Assembly (NCBI RefSeq): GCF_040954645.1
Contig: NC_092804.1
Span: 41,507,753 to 41,571,752, forward strand
Length of the DNA stretch: 64,000 bases
Direction of reading: 5' to 3'
Source of the DNA: Diabrotica undecimpunctata
Taxonomy: Eukaryota > Arthropoda > Insecta > Coleoptera > Chrysomelidae
Positions within the stretch are counted from its first letter, which is position 1. Each line of letters begins with the position of its first letter. The position numbers and the translations under genes were made by a program. Below are positions 46,261 through 57,399 of the stretch, piece by piece. The notes under the pieces were generated by a model. The model was not told the DNA's origin. It saw only the letters and a list, made by a program, of their open reading frames with translations, and did no database searches.

Positions 46261-47628
46261 AACAACACAGTTTATTAGGGTTGCAGTCAAAAAATTGGCC
46301 GGGATGTTAATGAAACACTCTTATGACTTTTTGTCTAGCTTTCGGAATGGTTTTATTCCTTTTTCAAGACACTGTAATAAGAAAAAAAGTGTAAATATTT
46401 ATAAAATATCACAAATCTTCAGCGCAGCTTACTAGTCGTTGAGATTATTTATAAAGGCATAGACACTCAACATTAATAACATACACATAATATAAAATAG
46501 CGGACAAAATACATTTAAAATTCTTTAAAATTTAGGTAAAAGTAGTAAAAATTTTGTTGTCATCTTTTACTGGTGTGTTTTAACTCTGGCACATAGAGAA
46601 CAAAAAGAAAAAATCCTTTGATTAAAAAGTAATTAGGTGTATTTAATATCATATTTCTTTTTAAGAAATACTAGAGGCCCATCTTAGGTGATTTTAATTT
46701 TTAAACCTGTCTTAATGGTATGCAACATGTTATGCATATAACTGTAATTTGTGTGGGTACGGGTACAGGTAGATATTAATTTTATTTTGCATGTTTTTCC
46801 AGTAAGTAACAATAAATGTTGCTCAGTTTATCTATGTCTGACTTTTTATTGATGCAAGATGTACTCGATTTTATGGAACACATTTCCAAGAAATCACGTT
46901 TTGAATGGTTCTTTTCCTTTGCCAAAATACAGGAATCCTCGAAATTAAATTCATGTTTCAACGTTAATGCATGTTCTGTCAATGCACATGCATTTATTTT
47001 TTTGGTTTTTATATCTCTACGATGTGAGATCACCCTACTGTGAAAATTACGAGATGATTCTCCTATATATATTTTGTTACAATTATTACACGGTATAGAA
47101 TAAACAATATTCGATGACTCCTGTATTGTGAAAGGATCTTTTGTTTTTGTGTACAACTTCGATATCGTTTTCACATTTTTGGTTGTAATTTTTAAATCAC
47201 TAACATTTTTGAAGATGTTCATTAGCTTCGGTGTCAAAACTGGAATGTAGAGTAGGCAACCATAAGTTATTTTAGATGGTATCACTGATGTGTTCTGTGT
47301 CAATGGTAATTGTCGGACCTCATTGTTATGAAAATTTTGGTTGTCAGAAAAATGCGAAGGAAACGGAGAACCGAAAATGAGTTTATTTAACAGCCTAGTG
47401 TGTTATTAATGTTGAGTGTCTCTGCTTTTGTAAATAATCTCAACGACTAGTAAGTTGCACTGAAGAATTGTGATATTTTATAAATATTTACACTTTTTTT
47501 CTTATTACAGTGTCTTGAAAAAGGAATAAAACCATTCCGAAAACTAGACAAAAAGTCATAAGAGTGTTTCATTAACATCCCGGCCAATTTTCTGACTGCA
47601 ACCCTAATAAACTGTGTTGTTTGTTTAT
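46258..47628 (-). mobile_element. Penelope-like element with inverted terminal copies (PLE-D)
   Basis: About 230-bp inverted repeats: left 46258-46490, right 47402-47628, both with AACAACACAGTTTATTAGGG, GGCCGGGATGTTAATGAAAC and GTGTAAATATTTATAAAATA blocks. They enclose a minus-strand GIY-YIG coding region. Each copy holds a hammerhead-like motif (minus 46333-46377, plus 47511-47555: UUGAAAA, A, GGAAU/AUUCC, GAAA, with GCUA in the left copy). (TA)n arrays lie on both sides. Apart from the short right spacer this is the same plan as PLE-B, although the sequence families differ. Confidence 0.85.
46782..47395 (-). pseudogene. PLE-D GIY-YIG endonuclease, truncated
   Basis: The open frame 47303-46782 (173 aa) carries a linker with Y-I-P-V-L-T-P-K-L, then at about residues 66-90 N-I-V-Y-S-I-P-C-N-N-C-N-K-I-Y-I-G-E-S-S-R-N, the GIY-YIG motif. 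Further nuclease blocks include E-H-A-L-T-L-K-H-E-F-N-F. A further stretch upstream to about 47395 stays in frame without a clear start. The reverse transcriptase is absent, cut off at the right inverted repeat, so it depends on another PLE for movement. Confidence 0.8.
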
Positions 47629-47657
47629 ATTGACAGTCACTAATATCCAGTAATTCT

Positions 47658-47659
<2 letters not shown>

Positions 47660-47717
<58 letters not shown>

Positions 47718-47775
47718 ATATAAGATTGTAGGTGATGTTTTGAATGAACCAGTGGTTCATCGTTATCTTATGTCG

Positions 47776-47826
<51 letters not shown>
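47660..47826. repeat. two (TA)n arrays with a 60-bp spacer
   Basis: TA arrays at about 47660-47714 and 47777-47826, between PLE-D and PLE-E. Confidence 0.95.
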
Positions 47827-47830
<4 letters not shown>

Positions 47831-47879
47831 GTATAAGACGTATTCATGGAGGATTTTGAATAAAATATGGTACACAAAC

Positions 47880-48470
47880 TATACAAAGAATCCAGTGTAA
47901 TAGAGGTATGTAGATGATGTGTTTTCCATTTGGTCTAACGGACCAGAAGCACTGAATAAATTTTTGATGGATATAAAAAACAAAGCAGAATAAATTTAAT
48001 TCACCATGGAAAAAGAAAACAATAACTCACCTAACCCACACCAAAAGATATTTAAAGTAAACACCAAAAAAAAATTATCAAATCACTCAATGATAAAGAC
48101 CGAAGCACCTGCTCTAATGAAAATGCATTTCAGAAAGAAAAAAACCTGCTAACAAAGGTTCTGATTAAAAATGACTACCCATTGTCATTTATTAAGATCA
48201 CACGCAATCCAGAAACACTCACAAGAAGAGACCTAAAGATGATAACAACACCATATGTAAAGGGCTTATCAGGAAAACTCAAGAGGATAGGAAGTACAAC
48301 ACCACAACAACATTCAAAACAACCAATACACCAAGATTTGTCCTATTCAAAACAAAACCCATTAACACACAAGAAAGATTGAAAAACTGTATCTATATAA
48401 TATCCTGTGGATGCTACAATTTCTACGTCAGAAAAACCGCAAGACCAGTGTCAGGATAAACCACAATGAA
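47880..48470 (+). pseudogene. Penelope-like element fragment (PLE-E)
   Basis: R-Y-V-D-D-V-F-S at about 47907-47930 is the PLE reverse transcriptase catalytic box, followed by G-P-E-A-L-N-K-F-L-M-D-I. Further pieces are F-N-S-P-W-K-K-K, P-R-F-V-L-F-K-T-K-P-I-N-T-Q-E-R-L, and Y-I-I-S-C-G-C-Y-N-F-Y-V-R-K-T-A-R-P-V, the start of the GIY-YIG domain (G to R). Many stops. Opposite orientation to PLE-D and of another family. Confidence 0.75.
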
Positions 48471-48479
48471 ACATAGATC

Positions 48480-49975
48480 GAGAATAGAGACTTTGAGAAA
48501 TCACAGATATGCTATAGCATTTTTGATCTACCCAATATATCGTGGGAGCCAAAAAAGATTCTTAATCTTTATGTGTTTCTAAGATTGATAATCTAAACAT
48601 TTTGTAGTTTAAACAAAGCTATTTACTGTTTTATTTTATCTCAGTTCCGCCTATAGAGATTTTAGAAAGAATTTGCTAAGTTGTGCCGTCGTCTAAATGC
48701 ACGTGAGATAAATAAACGTCATCTTAAAAAATTTTTCGTTCCCACTCAGAAGAATAATATTTGTTGATGATTTCACTTCCATGTTGACAACCATCGAGGT
48801 ACGATATGTGGAATCCAGCTCAGGAGGGCTATTTGTTTTTTGATGTGCAGTTGAGTACGTATCCCGTAAAGAATAAGAAAATCGATGTTACAGTGCAGTA
48901 CGGCTAGTATATTAATATAGAATAATTTGTATCACTTCGAGAGATAGTAAACAGCTAAACAAAGATAAAATAAAGTGATGACTGTTAAGTAACTATGACT
49001 ATGTAAGCCATGTCCTATGTAAGTATTTTATTTTAATTTTAAACTTGTCAACATGTTTGGCGATGCAATCGCAGAATGTTTTTTATCTGGTGAATCAAAG
49101 AAATGTACCTAAATTCATTGGTTACTTTTATTACCTAGGTATTTAGTGCAGTGCAGGGCCACGTCTTTTGGATAGGTATGTCCCTCAATTTTTTGTATTG
49201 TTATTGTGTTATTCTATTTTATTTTTGTGTACAACCTAAAACATTGTATGTTAAGTAATAGTTTTTGTTCAGTTAATTTGTAGGTATTTTTTATCAGTAA
49301 GTTTTAATAGCGATAATATAATGATAATTATGATATAGCTAAGGTAATGTCAAAATATTATTACCAAATTTTGCTAGTTAAATTCACATTTTAGCTTTAC
49401 CCAGTTATAAAAGTATTCCATCTAATTTTACGAATATTTGTTTAATGTCTGATTTGTCTAAATTTACGTTTTTGTTTTTTTTTGCTATTTACCATGTTTG
49501 ATTTATGTTTACTTGGCTAATGTGTTAACATTCTGTAATAATTTAACCTGGCTGAACTTTTAAGAAGTAAAAATTGTTAATTTGTAGCAATTATTTGTTT
49601 AATACTTTTTGACTAGACTAAAATTGGTTATTCAATATAATAACAACATTATGTGGAAAATTAAATCTCATGTCTTACCTAGTTTAACCTGAAAAAAATT
49701 TTTATTTGTATATCGTTAATCCCGTATTCACCAACAATCAATAAAAGCCTTGGAGGATTAAATTTATTCATAGATTAAATTCCGTCAATGTCGTTTCACC
49801 AACGACAAATAAAGTTAATCGTCAAATAAATCTACTAATAACTAAAGAAGTACTACCAATAAAATTTTATTTGACGTTTTATAACCGCTTTCGTTGAATC
49901 TGATTGTTGAAATTAATAAGGTATATATTTGGTTTGAAAACCAGCCTCATGCAAATACCATGAAATTATTATAAG
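48480..49975. other. no gene recognised
   Basis: AT-rich. 49725-49860 has paired TTCACCAAC words (GTATTCACCAACAATC and GTTTCACCAACGACA) that could belong to a small repeat; no termini fixed. Confidence 0.5.
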
Positions 49976-50417
49976 GTAAATATATTATACCATGCGTAAC
50001 TTTTTTTGATTGTTGCTAGAAAGTCACCAATGGATATACTGCGACGGCAGCCAGATGGTTGGTGGAGAGCGAGTAGCGGATTCAAAACTGGCCTTTAGAA
50101 TCGGTATATTCTATTACAGAAGAAATTACCAAACATAGGATAGATAAATAGATCGACAAAGAAATAGATCGAGAGAAATGTAGGAAAGGTTATCAGAGAA
50201 AAGTAGATAGATAGAAAAAAAGCGCCACTTAGGGGAGGATGGGGCATTGTGAACCATCTAAGGAAGATATGCACATACTGTTAAACCAGAAATGATTTTG
50301 TTTTGTTTAATTAATTAGGGACGTTCATTAAACATTTAACTGTCATTTAGTTGCAATTGAAACATAATTTATTTAACGTATTTTCAACAAAAAAATGACA
50401 ACTGACTATATGTCAAA

Positions 50418-50454
50418 AGTTCACATTGCCCCATAGGGTGGGGCAATGTGAACT
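50418..50454. promoter_or_regulatory. 16-bp inverted pair, probable pogo transposase site
   Basis: AGTTCACATTGCCCCA, five bases, then its exact complement. A similar pair with wider spacing lies at the other end (52516-52553). The same motif forms the TIR tip, which suggests transposase binding. Confidence 0.6.
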
Positions 50455-50588
50455 ACTGAGGAAAGTCACACTATTTCATTATTTAATGGCTATGTTTGGT
50501 AAATAAAATCAAGTAAAAAGAATTTTTTTATTAAAAATACTTAGAAAACCGGTAACAGAACATTAGTAAAAATAGACACATGTTATAT

Positions 50589-52466
50589 TTATTCAGAAAT
50601 ACAAAATTCACACTGAAATTCTTCATCATCTTCTGGATCTATTCCCGCACATGCTTCATGAGCCCATTTCAGACAGGCCGAGCAACGTACCCATCCTTCT
50701 TCATTGGCTGATGAGGAGAACCACTCGTTACAGTAAAAACATTCAGCATCTTCACCATTGCCATCATCTTGTACTTGATGGTTACATTTATTTTTTTTCT
50801 TTCCCTTGCCATCTTTGGAAGGACAAACTTTTATTTTTTTGTTACTTCTTTCACTATCTTCGTGCTTATCATCGTTTATTTTTTTCTTAGCTTTTTTCTT
50901 TTTCATTGTTTCTATTGCCTCCTTCGTGTTTATTTCAAGTTCTAATTCTAGCTTATACGGACTAGATGTCAGTACAGCCGTTTTACCTTTTTTGGATTTC
51001 CTCTTTGGTTCCATTAATTTACTTCTCTTTGGCAGAGGACGAATGTCTTTAGGGCTGTTTGCTCCAAGTGAAGTTGTTGCTCTATTGTGTGCAGGGGAAA
51101 TTGTCAATTGAAAATCGTTACCAGTATGAAGCTTTGCAACTGAGGTTAAAGCAATTACCTCATCTTGACTTAAGTGAGGCTCTGCAGTTGAAGTTGAAGG
51201 AATTGCCTCATCTTGACTTGATACTGGTAGACTATTATTCTCCAAATCTCTTTCAGTCGTAGCAGATGGTGCAAAATCGAGGTCTGTAAATATATTGGGA
51301 TCATAAGGTACTATCCCACATTTTTTAAAAGCGTTAATAGCAGTCAAAGGTGTTGCAGCTTGTAAGAAAGCCTCACCAAAAATTTTAGAGATTTGGAAAG
51401 CTGTTACCACTCTGCCTGGGTTGTTATTAAGAAACTTTTCTAATGCCATATCATAATATCGTGCTAAAGGAGCCATAACACCAACATCGGTTGGCTGCAT
51501 TCGATGGGTGGAATGTGGAGGCAAACAAATGATATGAACATGTTTTTCCCTAGCCAAATTAATTACTTTTATGTTTTTTGTATGGCTGCTGTGTCCATCC
51601 AAAATCAATAAGATCGGATCGTCTTCACTTGGTTTCGTTTGTTGAAGAAAATGTTGAAACCATATTAAAAAGAGTTCACTATTTATCCAGCAACTATCGC
51701 TGCAGGCGAATATTGAACCTGGAGGTGCACCAGCTTGGAGTTCAACTTTCATTCTCTTTCTTGCAAAGATTAACATCGGCGGTATGAAGATTCCTAATGA
51801 TGACATGCAAATAACGGCTGTTGTTATTCCAGAAGTAAGCCGTCCAACTTGTTTCCGTCCTTTATGCGCCAAGATTTTACTATTACATTTGGGGACTGTA
51901 CCTAGACCTGTTTCGTCACAGTTAAAAACACGCGTTGGATTGACATGTTTAGAATCCAAAGTAGCTTTATACAGATCAAAAAATTGTTTTACATTGTAAC
52001 GATTAAAAGCTTTAGCTCTTGCAGCAGATGTTGATTCGGGTTTACGTAATGAAAGCCCTGGGTGCCGTTTTCGAAATCCGTACGCCCAATCTAAACCTGC
52101 AAGTTTGTTTGTTTTATTATATGGATGGTCTATGTTATTTTTTTCGGCTAACTGGAAAGCTAGGTGATGAAGATCAAGCAAAGTAATTCCGTATAAACGC
52201 TTCTCCATATCTAAGATATAATTATACAATTCTTCTTCCTGTTCCTTGGTAAAAACCGTTTTGTAGAAACCTAGACCCTTTTCGTCAGGAGAAATTATTG
52301 TTACTTTTTCTTTGCATCTGCGAATTAACGTTGCTTTCGGGATACCATAAACTTTACTAGCTTTTAAATAGCCCATTTCCCCAGCTTTAACTGTCCGGAT
52401 AGCATTCTTCAAGGCAACAAGAGACCAGGATTGTTGCTCAGTTTTCCTCACATAATTTCGTACCAT
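50589..52466 (-). CDS. pogo-type transposase with C-terminal PHD finger, intact
   Basis: 625 residues from the ATG at 52466. The frame is open 7 codons further, but CTTTTGCAG just upstream looks like a splice acceptor, so a 5' untranslated exon may precede. Order: psq-type helix-turn-helix (about 10-55), CENP-B-like DNA-binding domain with G-L-D-W-A-Y-G-F-R-K-R-H (about 124-135), then the DDE domain with D184 (F-N-C-D-E-T-G), D290 (L-I-L-D-G-H-S-S-H) and D327 (H-R-M-Q-P-T-D-V-G-V), 36 residues apart. A long Lys/Ser-rich linker with basic nuclear-localisation-like runs follows. The last 50 residues form a C4HC3 PHD finger (C-F-Y-C...C-S-A-C-L-K-W-A-H...C-E-F-C), a fold that reads histone tails. 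No lesions. Confidence 0.92.
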   Translation of the reverse strand: MVRNYVRKTEQQSWSLVALKNAIRTVKAGEMGYLKASKVYGIPKATLIRRCKEKVTIISPDEKGLGFYKTVFTKEQEEELYNYILDMEKRLYGITLLDLHHLAFQLAEKNNIDHPYNKTNKLAGLDWAYGFRKRHPGLSLRKPESTSAARAKAFNRYNVKQFFDLYKATLDSKHVNPTRVFNCDETGLGTVPKCNSKILAHKGRKQVGRLTSGITTAVICMSSLGIFIPPMLIFARKRMKVELQAGAPPGSIFACSDSCWINSELFLIWFQHFLQQTKPSEDDPILLILDGHSSHTKNIKVINLAREKHVHIICLPPHSTHRMQPTDVGVMAPLARYYDMALEKFLNNNPGRVVTAFQISKIFGEAFLQAATPLTAINAFKKCGIVPYDPNIFTDLDFAPSATTERDLENNSLPVSSQDEAIPSTSTAEPHLSQDEVIALTSVAKLHTGNDFQLTISPAHNRATTSLGANSPKDIRPLPKRSKLMEPKRKSKKGKTAVLTSSPYKLELELEINTKEAIETMKKKKAKKKINDDKHEDSERSNKKIKVCPSKDGKGKKKNKCNHQVQDDGNGEDAECFYCNEWFSSSANEEGWVRCSACLKWAHEACAGIDPEDDEEFQCEFCISE

Positions 52467-53799
52467 TTCTAACTGCAAAAGAAGCATATAATTAAAAAAG
52501 TGTCAAGAAAATATAATGGGGCAATGTGAACCACTCCTAGTCCACGTTGCCCCATGCGTAGTACACATTCAAAATATGGAAATTAACGTACCAGTTCACA
52601 ACGTATCAAAAGCAAATCTTAATTATTAAAAGCACATTTTACAAGCAACACCACAGTATCAAAAAGTTAAAATAATCATGTCTACTTACCGAGAAATCTT
52701 TAGTCAAAAGTAGTAAATTCCTTAGATCAGCAGCGACGAAACACGTGTTTTTAATTATAACACGTCTGAACGTACTCCCCGTGCGTTCACACTCATACTA
52801 AAAGTAGATAAGATGTCTACGCATATTTGTAGTAGTTACTAGATGCAGTGTTGCCAATTTTAAACAAAATAACCGATGTGGTTTACATTACCCCCATGGT
52901 CCATGATGCCCCATCCTCCCCTAACTTTTTGTAAATAAAAGGGGAAAGCTGAGAAACCTTGGGTGTCGAAGAAATATAAGAAACAACAAACTATATTCTA
53001 AACACTATAGAAATAAATACAAAATATATTCGATGGAAATAGTCCACTCACTTACCTATAAGACTGATATAGCCTGATATTTCCTTCTGTTCGAAATATA
53101 ACAAAGCGAATTAAATCTAATATGTAATCGGGAAATATCTTGGTAGGAGAGAAATAAAATGTGATATTTAAACAAAAACAATATATTGAACAACAATTTA
53201 ACAAATTATTAAATCAAAACAAAAAAATGAAACGGTAAACTGTTAGCTTCAACAGATAGGGTTTAATGCATCGAAACATACAATAAATGTATTAACAACT
53301 AACACCTGGTTGGCTACATATAAAAATAAACAATAAATCGTAAAAAAAAAAATACCTTAAGCTAAATAAAAAAAATATATATAATACGCTCTTTACTGTC
53401 TGGGATTATCTCGAAATAAAGGAAAGGAAACTCTCAATTTAATAAAGCAAATGAAATAATACTATTGAAAATTTAAAGAATTACAAAAAAAATCAAAATC
53501 TTTATTGCGCAAACAAACGAACCGCACTTTGTTTTTTAAAATTAAGTTCCACACTATTTTTAATGAAATAAAAGTTCTTACTAAATGTTAAAAATTTTTG
53601 TAAATGTTAAATGTTCTGATTTGCTCAAAATTGATGTATAACTAGAGACGACTCTATAAGGAATCCGGTAACAGCATTAGTTACTTTTGAAGACAGGTCA
53701 AAAAGATAGCTCGTGCATCACCAAAGATTTAGCAATCTCTCCGCTTTTTATGAGAATATGAAGGTAAACTAATTACTTAGAGTTGTCTTGTAGATCTGC

Positions 53800-54085
53800 A
53801 CAGTTAAAATAGCACTGACGTACTATACTATATTTAACTGTATTAGTATGGAGCAAATTAAATTACCAATAATAAAAGATAGTAATAGATATAAAAAGAT
53901 GTAATATAATATAGCTTAAATTAAAGTAATTTTCAAGACAGAATTGTTGACATCACTTTAAGAAATTTACAGAGGACTCAACATTTTGACTACTGACACC
54001 GAAGTATGTTCGTTCGTTCCCTTAAAAATTTAACAAACTCTCTCCAAAAGAAAATCTCCCTTTCTCTCATTTCTGCGAAAGACAC
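53800..54085. other. no gene recognised
   Basis: Short AT-rich spacer. Confidence 0.4.
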
Positions 54086-54090
54086 ATCGA

Positions 54091-55810
54091 TGGCGTCACG
54101 ACAAAAAGGCATAAGCGCCAAAATTTATAAATTTATGTTTTGGTATCAAAATAAAATACATTTTACGTCCTATCGACTATTAAAATGACGCAGCTGTAAA
54201 AAATTCCAACTCGACTAAAACAAGCTTTGAATTTTCTAACCGCCAAATGAGTTTCTTAAAAGATGAGACACCGAAATCAGTAAGCGACAAGATCCGTAGT
54301 GGAAGGTGGTGCTTACGTCTTGGGTCTGAAAACGTGGTTATATCAATAAGGTAAACCATAATAATTTTTTCGTTTATCTAACCGCCATTTGGCCATTTAA
54401 AATACACTATGACTTAGATTTGTCATAGAAAAGTTACTACTTAACCGACTTAAATAAGGTTTGAACCTAAATAAAATATATATTGACTTTGTTGTATAGT
54501 TTTCTTTTTTTTTATTTTAAAGTTATATTTTGGTAGTAATATTATTTTAAAAAACTAACATTTAAATGGAGCTTACTTCTTTTTTTTTATTGGTTTCTCG
54601 GTGGCACAAAATAATGAATCTTGCATTGCAATTCATTTGGGAAGATCAGGAAAGCAATGTGCAGGAATCCAGCGGAAATAATAAAAACCATGGTTCATTT
54701 TCCACTGAAAATGAGGTCCTCAATGAAGCGGTAAAGCATGATGTTCTTTTAGAGCCTGTACTAAAAGGCCATGAACAAGAACTCCAAATGCCTAGTTCTG
54801 TTCTAGATGATGATGCCGTTGTGGATTTCAGTTTTCCTCTAAGTCCAAATTTGAATATTGACAGCCGTTTATTTTCGAATATTGATGAAACTGCCGAAGA
54901 AGAGACTGATTTATTAACCTGTGATAAAAAGCTTGTACCTTACTCAGATAGTGATGATACTGATGATAGTAGTAATAATGCAGCAATAGTATATAGTTCA
55001 TTAGTTGATGATAAGATAGGTTGTAATGATTTTATACAACAAAATGATTCTTTAAACTCCGAATCAGATTTATCATCCATGACAGTATTTTTTAAAAATG
55101 AAACTGAAATTGACAGCATTAGTTCTAGCTCATCAACTGGTTCAATTTTCTGTTATATCAGTCCTTCGTTTCTATTAGTTTGTTTTGTTATTGATAAATG
55201 TTATTGTCTGTTATCTAATTTTGATTTGTATTTTATTTCTATTAGTTTTATAACAACTATACAACTTACTTAGTTATCAATATGGAAAAAATGGTACGTT
55301 TTAATAGTTTTTGTTGTTTTTTACTTAATATAACGTGATAATTATGTTAACTTTATTTTTGTATTTTTTTACACCAATATAACTGTAAGAAACTCAAAAA
55401 TATATTATTGTGTATTGTTTAATTTGTATTATTTTTACTTAATTGTTATGCTTTAAAATGAAAAGATTTATTCTCCATTTTTGTTATAATTCCGTAAAAT
55501 TAAAAGGCGTACAAGTTCCTGAGCGACATTTTTTTATCAAAATACTTTTATCCAAATATGGTAACCGCCTTTCAAAAAGGCTTAAACACCACAGAACCTA
55601 ACATTAAAGGCGTAAGCACCAAAATCTTAAATATCTCATGTTTATAATAATTGTTTTATAACTAACATATGGTAAGTCAAAATGCATCAGTTCGATAACA
55701 ATAAAATGCCAAAAAAATGTAAAAAAAGAAATATTAAGCGATTTTAAACGTTTTTTGTGTCTCCTGAAAAAAACTGTCAATGTCGCTTATGCCTTTCTGT
55801 CGTGACACCG
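54091..55810 (+). mobile_element. TIR element with subterminal repeats, possibly Sola-like, non-autonomous
   Basis: Inverted ends around GGCGTCACGACAAAAAGGCA (54092) and the complement ending near 55810. TCGA lies outside both ends (54087-54090 and 55811-55814), a possible 4-bp target duplication. The word AAAGGCNTAAGCRCC recurs near both ends: 54105, 54305 (inverted), 55576, 55605 and the right terminus. The interior has one acidic open frame and no nuclease domain. The TIR layout resembles that of 14570-16537. Confidence 0.65.
54566..55273 (+). CDS. acidic protein of unknown function inside a TIR element
   Basis: 235 codons. The N-terminal 190 residues are rich in Asp, Glu and Ser (D-S-D-D-T-D-D-S-S-N-N and E-E-E-T-D-L-L). 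After S-S-S-S-S-T-G-S the frame turns into a hydrophobic, Phe/Ile/Leu-rich tail that looks like non-coding sequence read through, so the true protein may end earlier or be spliced. It resembles the acidic leader of the DUF7869 gene at 24855 in composition only. It may be the 5' remainder of a transposase gene whose 3' part was deleted. I do not recognise a domain. Confidence 0.4.
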   Translation: MELTSFFLLVSRWHKIMNLALQFIWEDQESNVQESSGNNKNHGSFSTENEVLNEAVKHDVLLEPVLKGHEQELQMPSSVLDDDAVVDFSFPLSPNLNIDSRLFSNIDETAEEETDLLTCDKKLVPYSDSDDTDDSSNNAAIVYSSLVDDKIGCNDFIQQNDSLNSESDLSSMTVFFKNETEIDSISSSSSTGSIFCYISPSFLLVCFVIDKCYCLLSNFDLYFISISFITTIQLT

Positions 55811-55819
55811 TCGACATAC

Positions 55820-56075
55820 AGAAACTTTCTACTCGGAAATTTTTTGAAAAAAAAAACGTTATACTTTGAATTATATTATTTAAAAAAGTTTTTTACTAAA
55901 ACTTTTATTAGGACCAACTCTATTGAAGATATATGGCGTGACGAATCTGATCTGTTGATCGCGCAAATGGTTGAATTTTTCTATTTAAGCAGATAAATTT
56001 TAACTACAGTAATTTGTTATGCCTTCAATAAGACAGTTTAATATGGTACAAGACGCTATGGCCAAAACACAGATA
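55820..56075. other. no gene recognised
   Basis: Short spacer, AT-rich. Confidence 0.4.
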
Positions 56076-56079
56076 TGGT

Positions 56080-56640
56080 GTGTATCTATGTTTCACTCTG
56101 TGTTGTTTCTGCAAAGTCAATAAAACACAGATAAACTGGATGACCGTCATCTTTGCATTTCTGTATCATAACCTGAATACTCAATAATGCTTCTCTGATT
56201 CCAAGATTATTGCGGAACCCAAACTGCATGTCACTAAAAAGTTGTTTTTCTATTTAGGTATCGTCACAAAAGTCGACAGCAACCAATTTGTTGGTATATA
56301 GCCAGTTTCATAAATTTTAATAAAAAGATGAAGGAGAGATTTTTTACCTGAAAGTTCGAAAAGCTTTAGTATTTTACTCGGTATTTCATCCGGCCACGAT
56401 GCTTTTCTGGTCTTTGCTAATGCTATTGCTCCTTCAATTTTGTCCATAGTTATGTTAGGTCCTGTCACCATTTTTTTAATTTCAAGATCGGGCCTTTCAT
56501 CAATAAATAGTTCCTCAAAGTATTCTTCCCATCTGTCTATTTTATCTAAATCAGTGATAATCAGTTTGCCGTCTCTATCAACGACGTTATTTGTTTGTTT
56601 TTTGTATTGACCCATTACTTTCCCGTGCTTTTATTTTTTT
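56080..56640 (-). pseudogene. LINE fragment: linker and palm
   Basis: Minus-strand frame 56615-56250 carries R-W-E-E-Y-F-E-E-L-F, then A-S-W-P-D-E-I-P-S-K-I-L-K and Y-I-P-T-N-W-L-L-S-T-F-V. Left of it, frameshifted pieces give D-M-Q-F-G-F-R-N-N-L-G-I-R-E-A-L and V-Y-L-C-F-I-D-F-A. Both ends are missing and the catalytic box is absent. Confidence 0.75.
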
Positions 56641-56649
56641 ATACATATT

Positions 56650-57395
56650 ATACTTATTAAAACATCATGTTTTCCCTATTTCAACTCTTCAATTTTCTAA
56701 CGTTTATTTTCAAAGTATGTTTCTTTTATAGCTCATATTTTAGTCCTCATCTCGTTTAAATTCAAAATATCAACGTTCATTCACTGTTGCTTTTGTGATT
56801 GTTATCTTTTAAGTTTGGAGTTGAGCTGTTTATAATCGTTTTTATTTGGTTCCAATGACCCTCTATGAATTATTGTTGTTCGTTATTCTCAAAATTGCTC
56901 TCTAAATTGTTTAAAATAACTTGGCTGTTGTTTCTAATAAAATCCATATCCAGTTTGTTTGAAGTTCGCTATATTATCCGTTTCAGCTTTAATTTTAATT
57001 CTGCTACAACAAACTGTGGTCAGATGGAACACCAGCATCGAAAAAAGTTTTTAAAGATTTTACTGCATTTTTGTAGCTCTCACTGATGGTTATGTAGTAA
57101 ATTTGATTGCTTACGATATTACGAAAGGTATCTGCTGGATATTTCTACGTATATAATCTCCATTTGTGTAGTTTGAAAAATGTATTCATTATATAGATTG
57201 TATGTTTTGCAAAAATCTGCGAAATAGTCTCCCCTTTCATTTCTATCGCCATCCAAAATTTCCAATAACGTTACTTTCTCTGCCAAAAAAAACTTCTGAA
57301 ACGTCTGGAACCAACGCCAGAGTTTGGATCGAACGTTCCACGATCTCAGAAGTAGAAATTAGGAGAGCAGATAGATAAGGATGTGTTTTGTCAAC
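56650..57395. other. no gene recognised
   Basis: AT-rich, nothing supported. Confidence 0.5.
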
Positions 57396-57399
57396 CCTG

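Larger units (their letters stand above)
50232..52921 (-). mobile_element. complete pogo-type DNA transposon, TA target duplication
   Basis: Ends GGGGAGGATGGGGCA and its complement, with TA on both outer sides (50230-50231 and 52922-52923). The uninterrupted relative of the insertion site, GCGCCACTTAATTTTTT at about 63071, shows a single TA. TIR identity runs about 26 bp with four differences. Subterminal copies of TGGGGCAATGTGAAC stand in inverted pairs near both ends. One long intact minus-strand gene. About 2.69 kb. Confidence 0.92.
49980..53790 (+). repeat. unclassified dispersed repeat, copy A, split by the pogo element
   Basis: The parts 49980-50231 and 52922-about 53790 match 62821-63998 in the same orientation. 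Shared blocks: GCTAGAAAG, GTCACCAATGGA, GGCAGCCAGATGGTTGGTGG, GCGCCACTTA, GAGAAACCTT and AACCGCACTT, with scattered similarity to the end. There is no protein-coding sequence. It could be a solo LTR or another non-coding element about 1.1 kb long. Confidence 0.7.

Noticed and set aside
50651..51999. Several plus-strand open frames over the pogo gene
   Set aside because: Shadows of the intact minus-strand transposase.
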